Numbered from the stretch's first letter, positions 32,475-40,411 are shown. The stretch is DNA of 42,422 bases from Armatimonadota bacterium (GCA_016193565.1 JACPRY010000004.1:1-42422), one strand, 5' to 3'. The notes: generated from the sequence alone by a model not told the origin. Made by a program: numbers and translations.

Positions 32475-32552
32475 TTCGTGATTCGTGACTACCAATTGCT
32501 GAAGCCCCTGCAATTCCATTCACCATTCATCATTCACTATTCACGATTCACG
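32455..32552. repeat. Tandem-word hairpin (CGTGATT word) between convergent genes
   Basis: Left arm 32455-32488 is five direct copies of CGTGATT; right arm 32512-32552 repeats CATTCAC/ATTCACT/GATTCACGG. It covers both the stop of the pseudo-receiver gene and the stop of the cobyrinate synthase gene, so both C-termini are written in repeat sequence (VIRDS and ETVNRE). Confidence 0.78.
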
Positions 32553-33922
32553 GTTTCCTGATATCGGCGGCATGCCTCAACGAAGCGCTCCGCCAGGACA
32601 GGCGTTCCGGCGAAGTGGAGGTGGGTGTAGGACGCCAGCAGGTTCGCGCGGGAGATGCCGTCCCGTCCGTCCCGCAGCCCGCGTCCCTCGTGGGACCGGA
32701 ACGCGAGCGGCTCAGGCTCATCGAAGTGGATCGTGGAGAAGTGGAACTCGTGGCCGCGGGCGGACTCACCCCTACGCAGCAGGAGTGTGTCGTCCTCGGC
32801 TTCAAGCGTCACATAGCCCAGCGCCATCAGCTGGGGCTGCATTGTGGCCGTCGCGGCGAGTGTCCCGACCATTTCGTGGCGCGTCCCGGCCTGATCGATC
32901 AGGTCGCGGCATAGATACATAAGCCCACCGCACTCCGCGTAAACCGGCATGCCTGCATTAATTGCACGTCGGATGCTGTCTCGCATCCAGCGGTTTGCGC
33001 TGAGCCGCTCCGCGTGCGCCTCGGGAAATCCGCCCCCCAGGTACAGGCCTTGCACATCGGGAATCGCGCGATCCCCAATCGGGCTGAATGGTACGATCTT
33101 CGCCCCGCGCGATTCGAGGAGATCGAGCGCGTCTTGGTAATAGAACGTAAACGCCGCGTCTCGCGCGACACCGATTCGAATCCCCGCCTGAATCGGCATC
33201 AGCGGAAACACGAGCGGGCCGGGCACGACCAGCGGCGGAGACTGCTTTGCCGCCCGGAGGATCGCGTCAAGATCGAGATGCGCCTCGGCCGCGTCTGCCA
33301 GCGCGGCGATCGTCCTCTCAGCGGACTGTTCCTCGGCGGGCACGAGACCCAGGTGGCGCTCGGGCAACTGCAGCCGCGAATCCCACGGCAGCATGCCCAG
33401 CAGCGGAATCCCGGCCGCTTCCAGCGCCTCCTGCAACCACGTGAGGTGGCGGCCGCTCCCCACTCGCGTGACGATCACGCCGGCGATCGTCAGATCCGGA
33501 TCGAACGCGGTGAATCCCATGGCTATTGCCGCGACGCTGCGCACGGCACCTGCGGCATCGACGACCAATACGACCGGCGCGCCCAGCCACTTGGCGACTT
33601 CTGCGGTGCTGCCTTCCTCACCGCCCCCGCGATACCCATCGAAGAGCCCCATCACTCCCTCGACCACCGCCAGATCGGACCCTTCTGCGGCGCGCGCGAA
33701 AAGTTCGGTCACGGTCGGCCGCGGCAGCAGCCATGAATCAAGGTTTCGCGATGCGCGCCCGGCGGCCGCCGTATGGAGCGACGGATCGATGAAGTCGGGC
33801 CCCGCCTTGAAGGGCTGCACCTGCAGGCCGCGGCGCTGCAGCGCGCGGAGCATTGCCACGGTGACCGAGGTCTTGCCGGACCCGCTGTGGGTCCCGGCGA
33901 TGACGATTCGCGGGATGCGCAT
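32537..33922 (-). CDS. cbiA: Cobyrinate a,c-diamide synthase (CobB/CbiA)
   Basis: 461 residues. ATP- and glutamine-dependent amidation of the a and c carboxylates of the corrin ring in cobalamin synthesis. The N-terminal dethiobiotin-synthetase-like domain has IAGTHSGSGKTSVTVAML and FKAGPDFIDPSLH. The C-terminal glutaminase-like domain has LYLGGGFPEAHAERLS, the nucleophile Cys in PVYAECGGLMYL, and GHEFHFS. No other cob genes and no cobalamin riboswitch are seen nearby, so the pathway or salvage genes lie elsewhere. ATG at 33922. Confidence 0.95.
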   Translation of the reverse strand: MRIPRIVIAGTHSGSGKTSVTVAMLRALQRRGLQVQPFKAGPDFIDPSLHTAAAGRASRNLDSWLLPRPTVTELFARAAEGSDLAVVEGVMGLFDGYRGGGEEGSTAEVAKWLGAPVVLVVDAAGAVRSVAAIAMGFTAFDPDLTIAGVIVTRVGSGRHLTWLQEALEAAGIPLLGMLPWDSRLQLPERHLGLVPAEEQSAERTIAALADAAEAHLDLDAILRAAKQSPPLVVPGPLVFPLMPIQAGIRIGVARDAAFTFYYQDALDLLESRGAKIVPFSPIGDRAIPDVQGLYLGGGFPEAHAERLSANRWMRDSIRRAINAGMPVYAECGGLMYLCRDLIDQAGTRHEMVGTLAATATMQPQLMALGYVTLEAEDDTLLLRRGESARGHEFHFSTIHFDEPEPLAFRSHEGRGLRDGRDGISRANLLASYTHLHFAGTPVLAERFVEACRRYQETVNRE

Positions 33923-33961
33923 GGGAATAACGTGGGCTTCGACGGCCTGCGGGCTTCGCCC

Positions 33962-33990
33962 TTGACAGGCCGACAGGTGCCCGGTATCCT
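33962..33990 (+). promoter_or_regulatory. Near-consensus sigma-70-type promoter
   Basis: TTGACA (33962-33967), 17-base spacer, TATCCT (33985-33990). The start point would be near 33997. It drives the structured leader RNA and, by readthrough, the gene at 34310. The -35 lies inside an inverted repeat GGCCTG...CAGGCC (33944-33971). Confidence 0.7.
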
Positions 33991-33996
33991 GGACGC

Positions 33997-34199
33997 GTTT
34001 CCAGCCATCGCCACCCCAGAAATTCGCTGACGCGAATTTCCCGGGGGCCCCGGCAACAGCTTAAGTGGCTGAGAAGAAAGGGGGTGAGGCCGACGATGCG
34101 TAGACTGACCCCGGCCCACCAGAAAGGATTGGCTAATTAGGGACGGACACCGTGTCCGTTCCGGCGTCCTGGCTTGTGGGCCGGGGCGCCTTTCTTTTT
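33997..34199 (+). ncRNA. Candidate structured leader RNA / riboswitch, class unknown
   Basis: About 200 bases between a near-consensus promoter and an intrinsic terminator. Stems seen: GAAATTCGC/GCGAATTTC with loop TGAC (34019-34040), CAGC/GCTG near 34056-34071, GGGGT/ACCCC enclosing ACG/CGT (about 34082-34112), and CGGACA/TGTCCG (34144-34158). Then comes the terminator stem. The downstream gene encodes a wall-associated phosphodiester glycosidase, a context where c-di-AMP riboswitches occur, but the ydaO core blocks do not line up. It could be a new riboswitch class, a known class too diverged to recognise by eye, or an independent small RNA. Confidence 0.5.
34163..34199 (+). terminator. Intrinsic terminator in the leader of the glycosidase gene
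   Basis: Stem GGCGTCCTGGC/GCCGGGGCGCC (34163-34173 and 34180-34190, 11 pairs counting G-U) with loop TTGTGG, followed by TTTCTTTTT. It lies about 110 bases before the start at 34310. Confidence 0.85.
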
Positions 34200-34309
34200 C
34201 GCCTCGTTGCAGAGTTCGAACGTCTTTTGCGCTGTACTCTAGGGCAAATACTTAACATCGAAGAGTAGACAAACTCCGGGCCGCTCCGAGCGGTCCAAAC
34301 GGAGCGAAA

Positions 34310-35698
34310 ATGTTGCGCTGTCGGCACCTGATCCTCTGGTTTGGCATCGCCGTCCTGCTCACTCCTTCACTTGCTGCGGAATCCGCACCGACTCAGGTGA
34401 CGGATGTCTCGTGGGAGGCAGATGGGCTGGTCGGCAAGGTCGTCATACGCCTCAGCGGCGCGTTCGCATACCGGACCACCGCGTCGCAATCCAGCATTCG
34501 GATCGATCTCTGGCGCGCTCAGCACACCAAATGGCAAGACCTGCCGGTGAACCACCCCTATGTCCGCCGCGTCTATGTGAACCAGATCACCAGTGACGTC
34601 GCGCGCCTACGCATCTACCTGAAGAAGCCCGTCCGGTACAAGACGTTCGTGCGAACCGACCCTGCTATGCTGGCCGTGCAGATCATCCCGCCCTGGATGG
34701 CGACGACAGGGCTGCCCTCCAGTCTTGCCTACGAAAAACTCCGTCTCGCCACGGGCGCCGGCACAACGGCCGTCCACGTGCTGCGGGTCAATCCGCAGGA
34801 TCCCAATCTTGAGATCCGGCCCGTGCTCGCGTCGGATATGGTGGCGGGAAAGGAAACGACGAGCATCATCGCAACCCGCCACGACGCGGTCGCCGGGATC
34901 AACGGGGGGTATTTTGCGGGAGCGGGTCTGCCGCTCGGCATGGTGGTGATCAAGGGTAAATTGATATCGGCGCCACTGCCGCGGCGGTCGGTATTTGCGA
35001 TCTCAAGCGACGGCAAAGCGGTCATCCAATCGTTCGACTTCCACGGCCGCATCGTCACATCCGACAACGACGCCTTGTCGATCTCAGCCGTGAACCGTCC
35101 TCCCCAGGCGGCGGGAGTCGCCGTCTACACCGCGGCGTACGGCCCGCTCACGCCACCGTTTCAGCTCGCGGCCGTCGTGAGGAACGGCGTGGTGGAAAGC
35201 CTGACCTCCGGGCGAATCCTCATCCCTGAAGACGGATACGTGCTCGCGGTCAACGAGGCGGATGCTGGTCTCCTCCTGCAGCTGCACGCCGGAGAGCGGG
35301 TGTGGATGAAACTCGATCTCACGCCCGACCTCGAGGTGATCAGCGCCCTGGGCGGCGGCCCGAGACTCGTCAAGGAGGGGCGCGAGTTCATTCCGTTCGA
35401 CTGGGAATGGTTCTCCCATCGATTGCACCAGAAACGCGCGCCGCGAACCGCCGTCGGCATCACCGAAGCCGGAAAACTGCTGTTGGTCACCGTGGATGGA
35501 CGCAGCCGCCAGAATACCGGGATGACGCTGCGGGAGCTCGCGCAAGTGATGATCAGCCTCAGTGCCCGCGAGGCGATGAATCTCGACGGCGGCGGGTCAG
35601 CCACGATGGTCGTCGGCGGCCGGATCATGAATGAACCTTCCGATGGCCGGGAGCGCCCGGTCGCGTCCGCTCTCATCATCCTCTACCGATCTAGATAA
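34310..35698 (+). CDS. Secreted AMIN-domain phosphodiester glycosidase (NAGPA family)
   Basis: 462 residues. Signal peptide (HLILWFGIAVLLTPSLAA). An AMIN-like domain (about 30-125; VTDVSWEADGLVGKVVIRLS, then IRIDLWRAQ) may bind peptidoglycan. A C-terminal phosphodiester glycosidase domain (about 150-460) has GINGGYFAGAGLPLGMVV, RTAVGI and the signature MNLDGGGSATMVVGG. The family cleaves sugar phosphodiesters and includes exopolysaccharide- and wall-linked members; the exact substrate is unknown. ATG at 34310 with GGAGCG upstream. Preceded by the structured leader and terminator. Confidence 0.92.
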   Translation: MLRCRHLILWFGIAVLLTPSLAAESAPTQVTDVSWEADGLVGKVVIRLSGAFAYRTTASQSSIRIDLWRAQHTKWQDLPVNHPYVRRVYVNQITSDVARLRIYLKKPVRYKTFVRTDPAMLAVQIIPPWMATTGLPSSLAYEKLRLATGAGTTAVHVLRVNPQDPNLEIRPVLASDMVAGKETTSIIATRHDAVAGINGGYFAGAGLPLGMVVIKGKLISAPLPRRSVFAISSDGKAVIQSFDFHGRIVTSDNDALSISAVNRPPQAAGVAVYTAAYGPLTPPFQLAAVVRNGVVESLTSGRILIPEDGYVLAVNEADAGLLLQLHAGERVWMKLDLTPDLEVISALGGGPRLVKEGREFIPFDWEWFSHRLHQKRAPRTAVGITEAGKLLLVTVDGRSRQNTGMTLRELAQVMISLSAREAMNLDGGGSATMVVGGRIMNEPSDGRERPVASALIILYRSR

Positions 35699-35786
35699 CA
35701 GGACAACGCGAAGACGCGACGACGAACGACACTCGTCGTTCTCGCGGTATCCAGTTATCGCGTTGTCCCGTTGTCGCGTTGTCGTC
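35694..35786. repeat. Tandem-word hairpin (GACAACGCG word)
   Basis: Left arm 35694-35730 (GGACAACGCGAAGACGCGAC and following) and right arm 35734-35786 (GTTATCGCGTTGTCCCGTTG and following). Same word family as 10033-10115, 25 kb away. It begins at the stop of the glycosidase gene and precedes the oxidoreductase gene at 35854. Confidence 0.75.
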
Positions 35787-35853
35787 TTCTTGCATCTTGT
35801 GTTACGCTGTCGTCACATCCCCGTAGAAAAAATATCTTCAGGGTCCCGATGGA

Positions 35854-37041
35854 ATGAGCATCGATGCCGACGTTCTGATTGTCGGAGCCGGACCGGCGGG
35901 AAGCGCGGCGGCGATTCTCCTGGCCCGCCGGGGTGTCAGGGTCATCCTCGTCGACCGCGCGAAGTTCCCGCGGGACAAGCCCTGCGGCGACTACTGTGAC
36001 CCGGGTGCCGTCCGAGTGCTGGAAGAACTGAGGTGCCTTCCAGATATCCTCGCCGCGGGGGGAGTAGCGATTTCCGTCATGCGCGTAGTGGCGCAGGATG
36101 GCACTGAGTTCACCGCCCCGTTCCCGAACGGAAGCGGAGTGCTCTGGCCGAGAATCCAGCTGGATGCGGTGCTGATTGAGCGGGCCGCGCGCGCCGGCGC
36201 GACGATCGTGGAAGGCTTCCGGGTGGACCATGCCGCCCGCACCGACGACTCTGTTGAGATCTACAGCGATCGCAGTCGATCGATGACGGGCCGCCTGCTC
36301 ATCGTGGCCGACGGCATGCGCTCCATGACGGCACGGCGTCTAGGACTCTATTCGGAACTCTCAGGCGGCCGATTCACGGTGGGAGCGTATTTTTCCGTCT
36401 CCGGCGCAGGACCGGCTGGTGAGCTGCATCTCGGCCGGGGATTGTACGGCGGGGTGGCGCGGTTCGCATCCGACGTCGCGAACGTCTGCCTGGCCCTGCC
36501 GCGCGATCGTCTCAAGCGGCACACGCCCGACCAGGCCTTTGCGCGAGCGGTGGCAGAGCTACCTCGCCTGGCGGACGAACTCGCCGGAGCGCGCCGGCTC
36601 TCCGCGTTTCGCTGCAGCGGGCCGGTCGGATTCCGTGCGTCGCGGGTCACAGCCGACCGCGTGCTGCTCGCCGGAGATGCCGCGATGCAGATCGATCCGA
36701 TGACCGGCCAGGGCATCTTCTTCGCCCTGCGGTCGGGCACGCTGGCGGCAGAGACGGCCGCAGCGGCGCTGTCGTCCGGCGACCTGTCCTCGAATGCGCT
36801 GGTCCCGTATCTGCGCCGCCGCGCTGAGGAGTTCGGACGGAAGCTCACGGTCGCGAAACTGCTGCAGCACCTCTCGCTGCGGCCTCATCTGACGCCGCGG
36901 CTGGTCGGGAGACTGCGCGCGCAACCTAATCTGGCCACACAGTTGCTCGGCGTGACAGGCGATGCGCTCGACCCGGGGCGGATCCTGATGCCGCAGTACG
37001 TGTGGAGGCTTCTATTCTCACCATCCACGCAACGAGCATGA
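35854..37041 (+). CDS. Geranylgeranyl reductase family FAD-dependent oxidoreductase
   Basis: 395 residues. FAD-binding motif VLIVGAGPAGSAAAILLARR, the family's KFPRDKPCGDYCDPGAV (Pro-Cys-Gly loop), RIQLDAVLIERA, and the second FAD motif VLLAGDAAMQIDPMTGQGIF. This group includes isoprenoid reductases and tailoring oxidases of aromatic polyketides. With the SRPBCC cyclase and ketosynthase that follow, a role in a lipid or polyketide pathway is likely. The ribosome site is weak; start from the family alignment position. Confidence 0.93.
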   Translation: MSIDADVLIVGAGPAGSAAAILLARRGVRVILVDRAKFPRDKPCGDYCDPGAVRVLEELRCLPDILAAGGVAISVMRVVAQDGTEFTAPFPNGSGVLWPRIQLDAVLIERAARAGATIVEGFRVDHAARTDDSVEIYSDRSRSMTGRLLIVADGMRSMTARRLGLYSELSGGRFTVGAYFSVSGAGPAGELHLGRGLYGGVARFASDVANVCLALPRDRLKRHTPDQAFARAVAELPRLADELAGARRLSAFRCSGPVGFRASRVTADRVLLAGDAAMQIDPMTGQGIFFALRSGTLAAETAAAALSSGDLSSNALVPYLRRRAEEFGRKLTVAKLLQHLSLRPHLTPRLVGRLRAQPNLATQLLGVTGDALDPGRILMPQYVWRLLFSPSTQRA

Positions 37042-37112
37042 CCCATCGGCCTCGCCCTCGGCTCGGCCTAATGCGGCGTCGGCCCGCTTCGCGGGGACCT
37101 AGGTGGTCGCCC
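37027..37112 (-). repeat. Dispersed structured repeat, full copy B
   Basis: On the minus strand it reads GGGCGACCACCTAGGT, the hairpin CCCGC-GAA-GCGGG, GCCGCATTAGGCCGAGCCG, then GGGCGAGGCCGAT. It aligns block for block with copy A at 9111-9197. It fills the gap between the oxidoreductase and SRPBCC genes, in the opposite orientation to them. Confidence 0.8.
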
Positions 37113-37114
37113 TA

Positions 37115-37594
37115 ATGCATCTCGTCCATGAGACCGTCATGCAGGCGCCGCTGGACGCGATCTTCTCGCTGGCGGCTGATGTGGAACGCTGGCCGCAATT
37201 GCATCCGGCGTACCGATGGTGCCGCATCCTCGAGCGGCGGCCGGGGGGCATCACCTTTGAGATGGGCGGGCGCATCCGCGGCTGGCCGGCGCGCTGGACG
37301 GCGGTGCAGGAACAGTTCCCGGACGACGGCCGGATCGTCTTCCGGCACATCCGCGGCATCACCACCGGCATGGTGGTCCGGTGGCATCTGCAGCCCGAGC
37401 CTCAGGGCGTCCGCGTGCAGCTCGTGCACGACCTCGTGCTGCGGTGGCCGGTCATTGGCCGGCTGGCGTCCGATCTCATCGTCGGCCCACTCTTCATCGA
37501 CTGGATCGCATCGAAAACCCTAGCAAGTGTCAAACATGAGGTGGAACAATGGGTGAGCACCGGCGAGTCGTCGTCACAGGCATCGGCGCGATAA
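37115..37594 (+). CDS. SRPBCC / polyketide cyclase family protein
   Basis: 159 residues. Starts MHLVHETVMQAPLDAIFSLA and has DVERWPQLHPAYRWCRIL, the normal opening of START/SRPBCC cyclase-type domains; a long C-terminal helix closes the pocket (WIASKTLASVKHEVEQW). Such proteins cyclise or aromatise poly-beta-keto chains or carry hydrophobic ligands. ATG at 37115. The last 46 bases overlap the ketosynthase gene, an unusually long overlap that implies tight coupling. Confidence 0.88.
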   Translation: MHLVHETVMQAPLDAIFSLAADVERWPQLHPAYRWCRILERRPGGITFEMGGRIRGWPARWTAVQEQFPDDGRIVFRHIRGITTGMVVRWHLQPEPQGVRVQLVHDLVLRWPVIGRLASDLIVGPLFIDWIASKTLASVKHEVEQWVSTGESSSQASAR

Positions 37595-38793
37595 CGCCGA
37601 TTGGTTCAAGCAGCGCGGGGCTGCTGGCGGGCATGCGGAGCGCACGCTCGGCCGTCGACCGGATCACCCGGTTCGATGCGTCGCCATTCAACAGCCGGAT
37701 CGCGGCTGAAGTTCGGGACTTCGATCCCCTGCACTACCTGGACGCCAAGCGGGCGCGCCGGCTCGACCGTTTCGCGCAGTTCTCAGTCGCCGCGGCCAGG
37801 CAGGCCGCGGACGATGCTGGACTGCACCTGGAAGATGCGGACCGCGATCGGTGCGGCGTCTTTATCGGCGCCGCGCTGGGCGGGGGCGCATTCGCCGAGG
37901 AACAGCATGAAATTTTCCTCCGAGAGGGCATCCGCCGGGTCAAACCCACGCTCGCCTTGGCCGTCTTCAGCGGATCGGCGTCCTGCAACATCGCGATCGA
38001 TCTCGGTCTCACCGGGCCGACCAGCGCCAACTCCGACAGCTGTACCTCGGCGGCGATCGCCATCGGCGAAGCGTTCCGGTCTATTCAGCGCGGGGATGCG
38101 GACGTCATGCTCGCCGGCGGTGTAGAGTGCCCGCTGGCGCCGCTGATCTTCGGTGCCTTTGACATCATCCGGGCCATGTCCACGCGCAACGACGACCCGG
38201 CCAGGGCGTGCCGGCCGTTCGAGAGGGACCGGGACGGATTCGTGATGGCGGAGGGCGCCGCGGTCCTGGCGCTGGAGGAACTCGGGCATGCGGTGCGCCG
38301 CCATGCGCCCATCTACGGAGAGCTCCTCGGATACGGCACGAGCAACGACGCCTATCACATGACGGCGCCGCTCCCGACGGGCATCCAGGCCGCGCGGTCG
38401 ATGCGGATGGCGATGGCGGACGCGGGGCTCGTCCCCGACCAAATCGGCTACGTCAACGCACATGCCAGTTCGACGCCGCTCAATGATGGAGTCGAAACGA
38501 AAGCCATCAAGATCGCGCTCGGCGAGCAGGCGTACCAGATCCCGGTCAGCGGCACGAAGGGGATGCACGGCCATTCGCTCGGCGCGGCAGGCGCGATCGA
38601 AGCGGCGATCTGCTTCCTGGCGCTGCGGCACAACTATCTACCGCCTACGGTCAATCTGGATGTGCCGGACCCGGAGTGTGACCTCGATTACATCCCGCAC
38701 GAGGGCCGCGAGGCCGAGGTCAACCATATCCTCAGCAACTCGTTCGGATTTGGAGGAATTAACGCGACCTTGGCCTTCGGAAGATACCCATAG
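37549..38793 (+). CDS. FabF-like 3-oxoacyl-ACP synthase (ketosynthase)
   Basis: 414 residues, FabF/KAS II size. Catalytic Cys165 (NSDSCTSAAIAIG), His305 (NAHASSTPLND) and His342 in KGMHGHSLGAAGA, with NSFGFGGINATL near the end. It condenses acyl chains with malonyl-ACP. Because it sits with a cyclase and a tailoring oxidase, and not with fab genes, ACP or malonyl transferase, it may serve a specialised pathway. ATG at 37549 with GAGGTGG upstream. Confidence 0.94.
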   Translation: MGEHRRVVVTGIGAITPIGSSSAGLLAGMRSARSAVDRITRFDASPFNSRIAAEVRDFDPLHYLDAKRARRLDRFAQFSVAAARQAADDAGLHLEDADRDRCGVFIGAALGGGAFAEEQHEIFLREGIRRVKPTLALAVFSGSASCNIAIDLGLTGPTSANSDSCTSAAIAIGEAFRSIQRGDADVMLAGGVECPLAPLIFGAFDIIRAMSTRNDDPARACRPFERDRDGFVMAEGAAVLALEELGHAVRRHAPIYGELLGYGTSNDAYHMTAPLPTGIQAARSMRMAMADAGLVPDQIGYVNAHASSTPLNDGVETKAIKIALGEQAYQIPVSGTKGMHGHSLGAAGAIEAAICFLALRHNYLPPTVNLDVPDPECDLDYIPHEGREAEVNHILSNSFGFGGINATLAFGRYP

Positions 38794-38810
38794 AGAGGGT
38801 CATCCCCTCT
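38794..38810 (+). terminator. Short hairpin after the ketosynthase gene
   Basis: AGAGGG (38794-38799) and CCCTCT (38805-38810) with a 5-base loop, immediately after the stop. No U-run, so a weak or Rho-assisted end. The following 175 bases up to the AbiEi stop hold no gene. Confidence 0.5.
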
Positions 38811-38985
38811 TAAGACCCACCGGAGAACGTTCCGCGCAGGTTGTGCCACGATCTTGCTTAAGCTTGGGACCTTACCCATCGCTGTCTGCATCTAACACCA
38901 AAATGGCTGGGCGATGTAAGATTTCGTCGCGTGTGAAACCATCTCTTCGGACATCAGCCAAGTAGGCACGATTTATGTAAGGCGT

Positions 38986-39642
38986 TCATTTGAGGGAAGA
39001 TGATACTTTACGCATTTCTCGAGCATGGGATGTGATCTTCCGGAGTCTCTCCAGGACATACTTTCGAATGATTGGATCAGAGATGAGCTCAACCCATTTC
39101 TTAGCGCGGACAGTAGAAAAATGCTGAGGCAGTTCAATTTCAGGAAAGAACCGAAATCGCTTCCCTTTCCTGCTGGAGAGGTAGAGCGCGTCTATAAGCG
39201 CCTTCTCCGAGGTCGCCACAAGGAAGGCGCGTTGATCCCCATACCAATCGAATCCGCCAAACAGCTTAGGGGTGATCCGATGGAAGGAAAATGACCCAAC
39301 CGTTGTCCGAATGGATCGTGAATGGCCTGTTGTCGCTGCATAAATGACCTGCGGGATCTGCTCGATGAGTCCATGAATGTGCAGGGCGGATAGAAACGAG
39401 ACATAGGATCGATCACCCCGACTTAGGTGGTGAACGAGAGCAAATGGCGTAAAGCGCGAATCAGTAGGCACGCACCAGAGTCCTCTGATAACGTTCTTGA
39501 TTAGCCCCTTGCGTTCCGTTTGCTGAAGAACTCGAGTTGTTACCGATAGCGACCCACCACTCAAGCTGGCGATCTCTCTCGTTGTGAAGATCGGGCGATC
39601 AACTTGCCTGACAGCTTGGGAAGTGGAAAGCCTACGTGTCAT
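38986..39642 (-). CDS. AbiEi-type antitoxin (type IV toxin-antitoxin)
   Basis: 218 residues. N-terminal winged helix (FTTREIASLSGGSLSVTTRV, then QQTERKGLIKNVIRGLWCVP) followed by the AbiEi C-terminal domain (HGLIEQIPQVIYAATTGHSR; TSEKALIDALYLSSRKGK). The antitoxin represses its own promoter and neutralises AbiEii without stable binding. It lies downstream of the toxin gene with an 11-base overlap, the reverse of the usual order. Base composition is clearly lower in GC than the surroundings, a sign of transfer. Confidence 0.87.
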   Translation of the reverse strand: MTRRLSTSQAVRQVDRPIFTTREIASLSGGSLSVTTRVLQQTERKGLIKNVIRGLWCVPTDSRFTPFALVHHLSRGDRSYVSFLSALHIHGLIEQIPQVIYAATTGHSRSIRTTVGSFSFHRITPKLFGGFDWYGDQRAFLVATSEKALIDALYLSSRKGKRFRFFPEIELPQHFSTVRAKKWVELISDPIIRKYVLERLRKITSHAREMRKVSSSLK

Positions 39643-40411
39643 GTGATGGCATCTTTTCTAGCAGAGAAACCACTTTGAGTCGAATCTCATCCCAGACTTC
39701 AGGTGAATCGAATGATGGCATATCATCGGGGCCCAAGAATGCGACAACTGTGTCGCGATACTGATCGTATTCCATGGCCAGAACCCTTTCTCGTGCTTCT
39801 CGCAACTGGCTTCGCGTCAACTTCCAATGAGCCGGCTCTCGTGCCTCGGGCCGTCCGCTCAGAATGTAGAGGTCAAAGACATCTCGTGCCTGCGGCTCTG
39901 GCCGCGAAAGCAGGGCGGTGATCTTCTGCTGCACTGCCGCGGCCCCTACATAGTGGGGGACGATCAAGGGTGGCATCTGATAGGTTGCGGTGATGACAGC
40001 CGAGACCGACTCCGCGCGGGCATCACCGCTGAAGCCCCTCCGCGAAAACTCGATCTTCGTGGACAAATCCTCTCCAGCTGTCGTGATGAGGTGGACCTTA
40101 AATCTCTGGACCGTCTCGGTCTGCTTCGCATGTCGGAGATCCGGAGGAACGATCCGGGCGATGCCATATGTCCGCAAGGTGTCGACCAAAGTCCGTGACT
40201 GCAGGAAGGACATGACCTTCTCTCGCAGCACATGGACTGCGATCTTGCGCGTGTCGAGATCCATGTCCTCAGAGTATCTGATGCTGCCGAAGAAGAACCT
40301 CAAGTTCGTTCCTCCCTTGAGGGCAAGCGTATCCCCAGGCACGCTGCGCACGAGTGCCCGAAGAGCAGAAAGGTGGAAGACCTCCCTTTTCTGCAAAGCA
40401 TCGGTATTCAT
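39632..40411 (-). CDS. AbiEii nucleotidyltransferase toxin
   Basis: 259 residues. The DUF1814/AbiEii motifs are present: LKGGTNLRFFFGS and RYSEDMDLD (GG...S-X-D-X-D active site), STKIEFSRRG, and a late KITALLSRPEPQARDVFDLY stretch. Such toxins transfer nucleotides onto tRNA acceptor ends or other targets and cause growth arrest, often against phage. The ATG at 40411 lies 7 bases after a -10 element, so translation is probably leaderless. AT-rich for this genome. Confidence 0.9.
   Translation of the reverse strand: MNTDALQKREVFHLSALRALVRSVPGDTLALKGGTNLRFFFGSIRYSEDMDLDTRKIAVHVLREKVMSFLQSRTLVDTLRTYGIARIVPPDLRHAKQTETVQRFKVHLITTAGEDLSTKIEFSRRGFSGDARAESVSAVITATYQMPPLIVPHYVGAAAVQQKITALLSRPEPQARDVFDLYILSGRPEAREPAHWKLTRSQLREARERVLAMEYDQYRDTVVAFLGPDDMPSFDSPEVWDEIRLKVVSLLEKMPSHDT

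Noticed and set aside
32021-32552. CRISPR array
   Set aside because: The direct repeats are 7-8 bases with no unique spacers and form inverted arms; not a CRISPR pattern.
33997-34199. c-di-AMP (ydaO/yuaA) riboswitch
   Set aside because: GGGGGTGA-like and GGGGGCCCC-like bits occur, but the essential GACAGCTAAC-type block and spacing do not match, so I do not name the class.
33923-34309. Cobalamin riboswitch upstream of the cobyrinate synthase gene
   Set aside because: The B12-box and the other conserved cobalamin-riboswitch blocks are not present on the minus strand; the promoter and terminator here point the other way.
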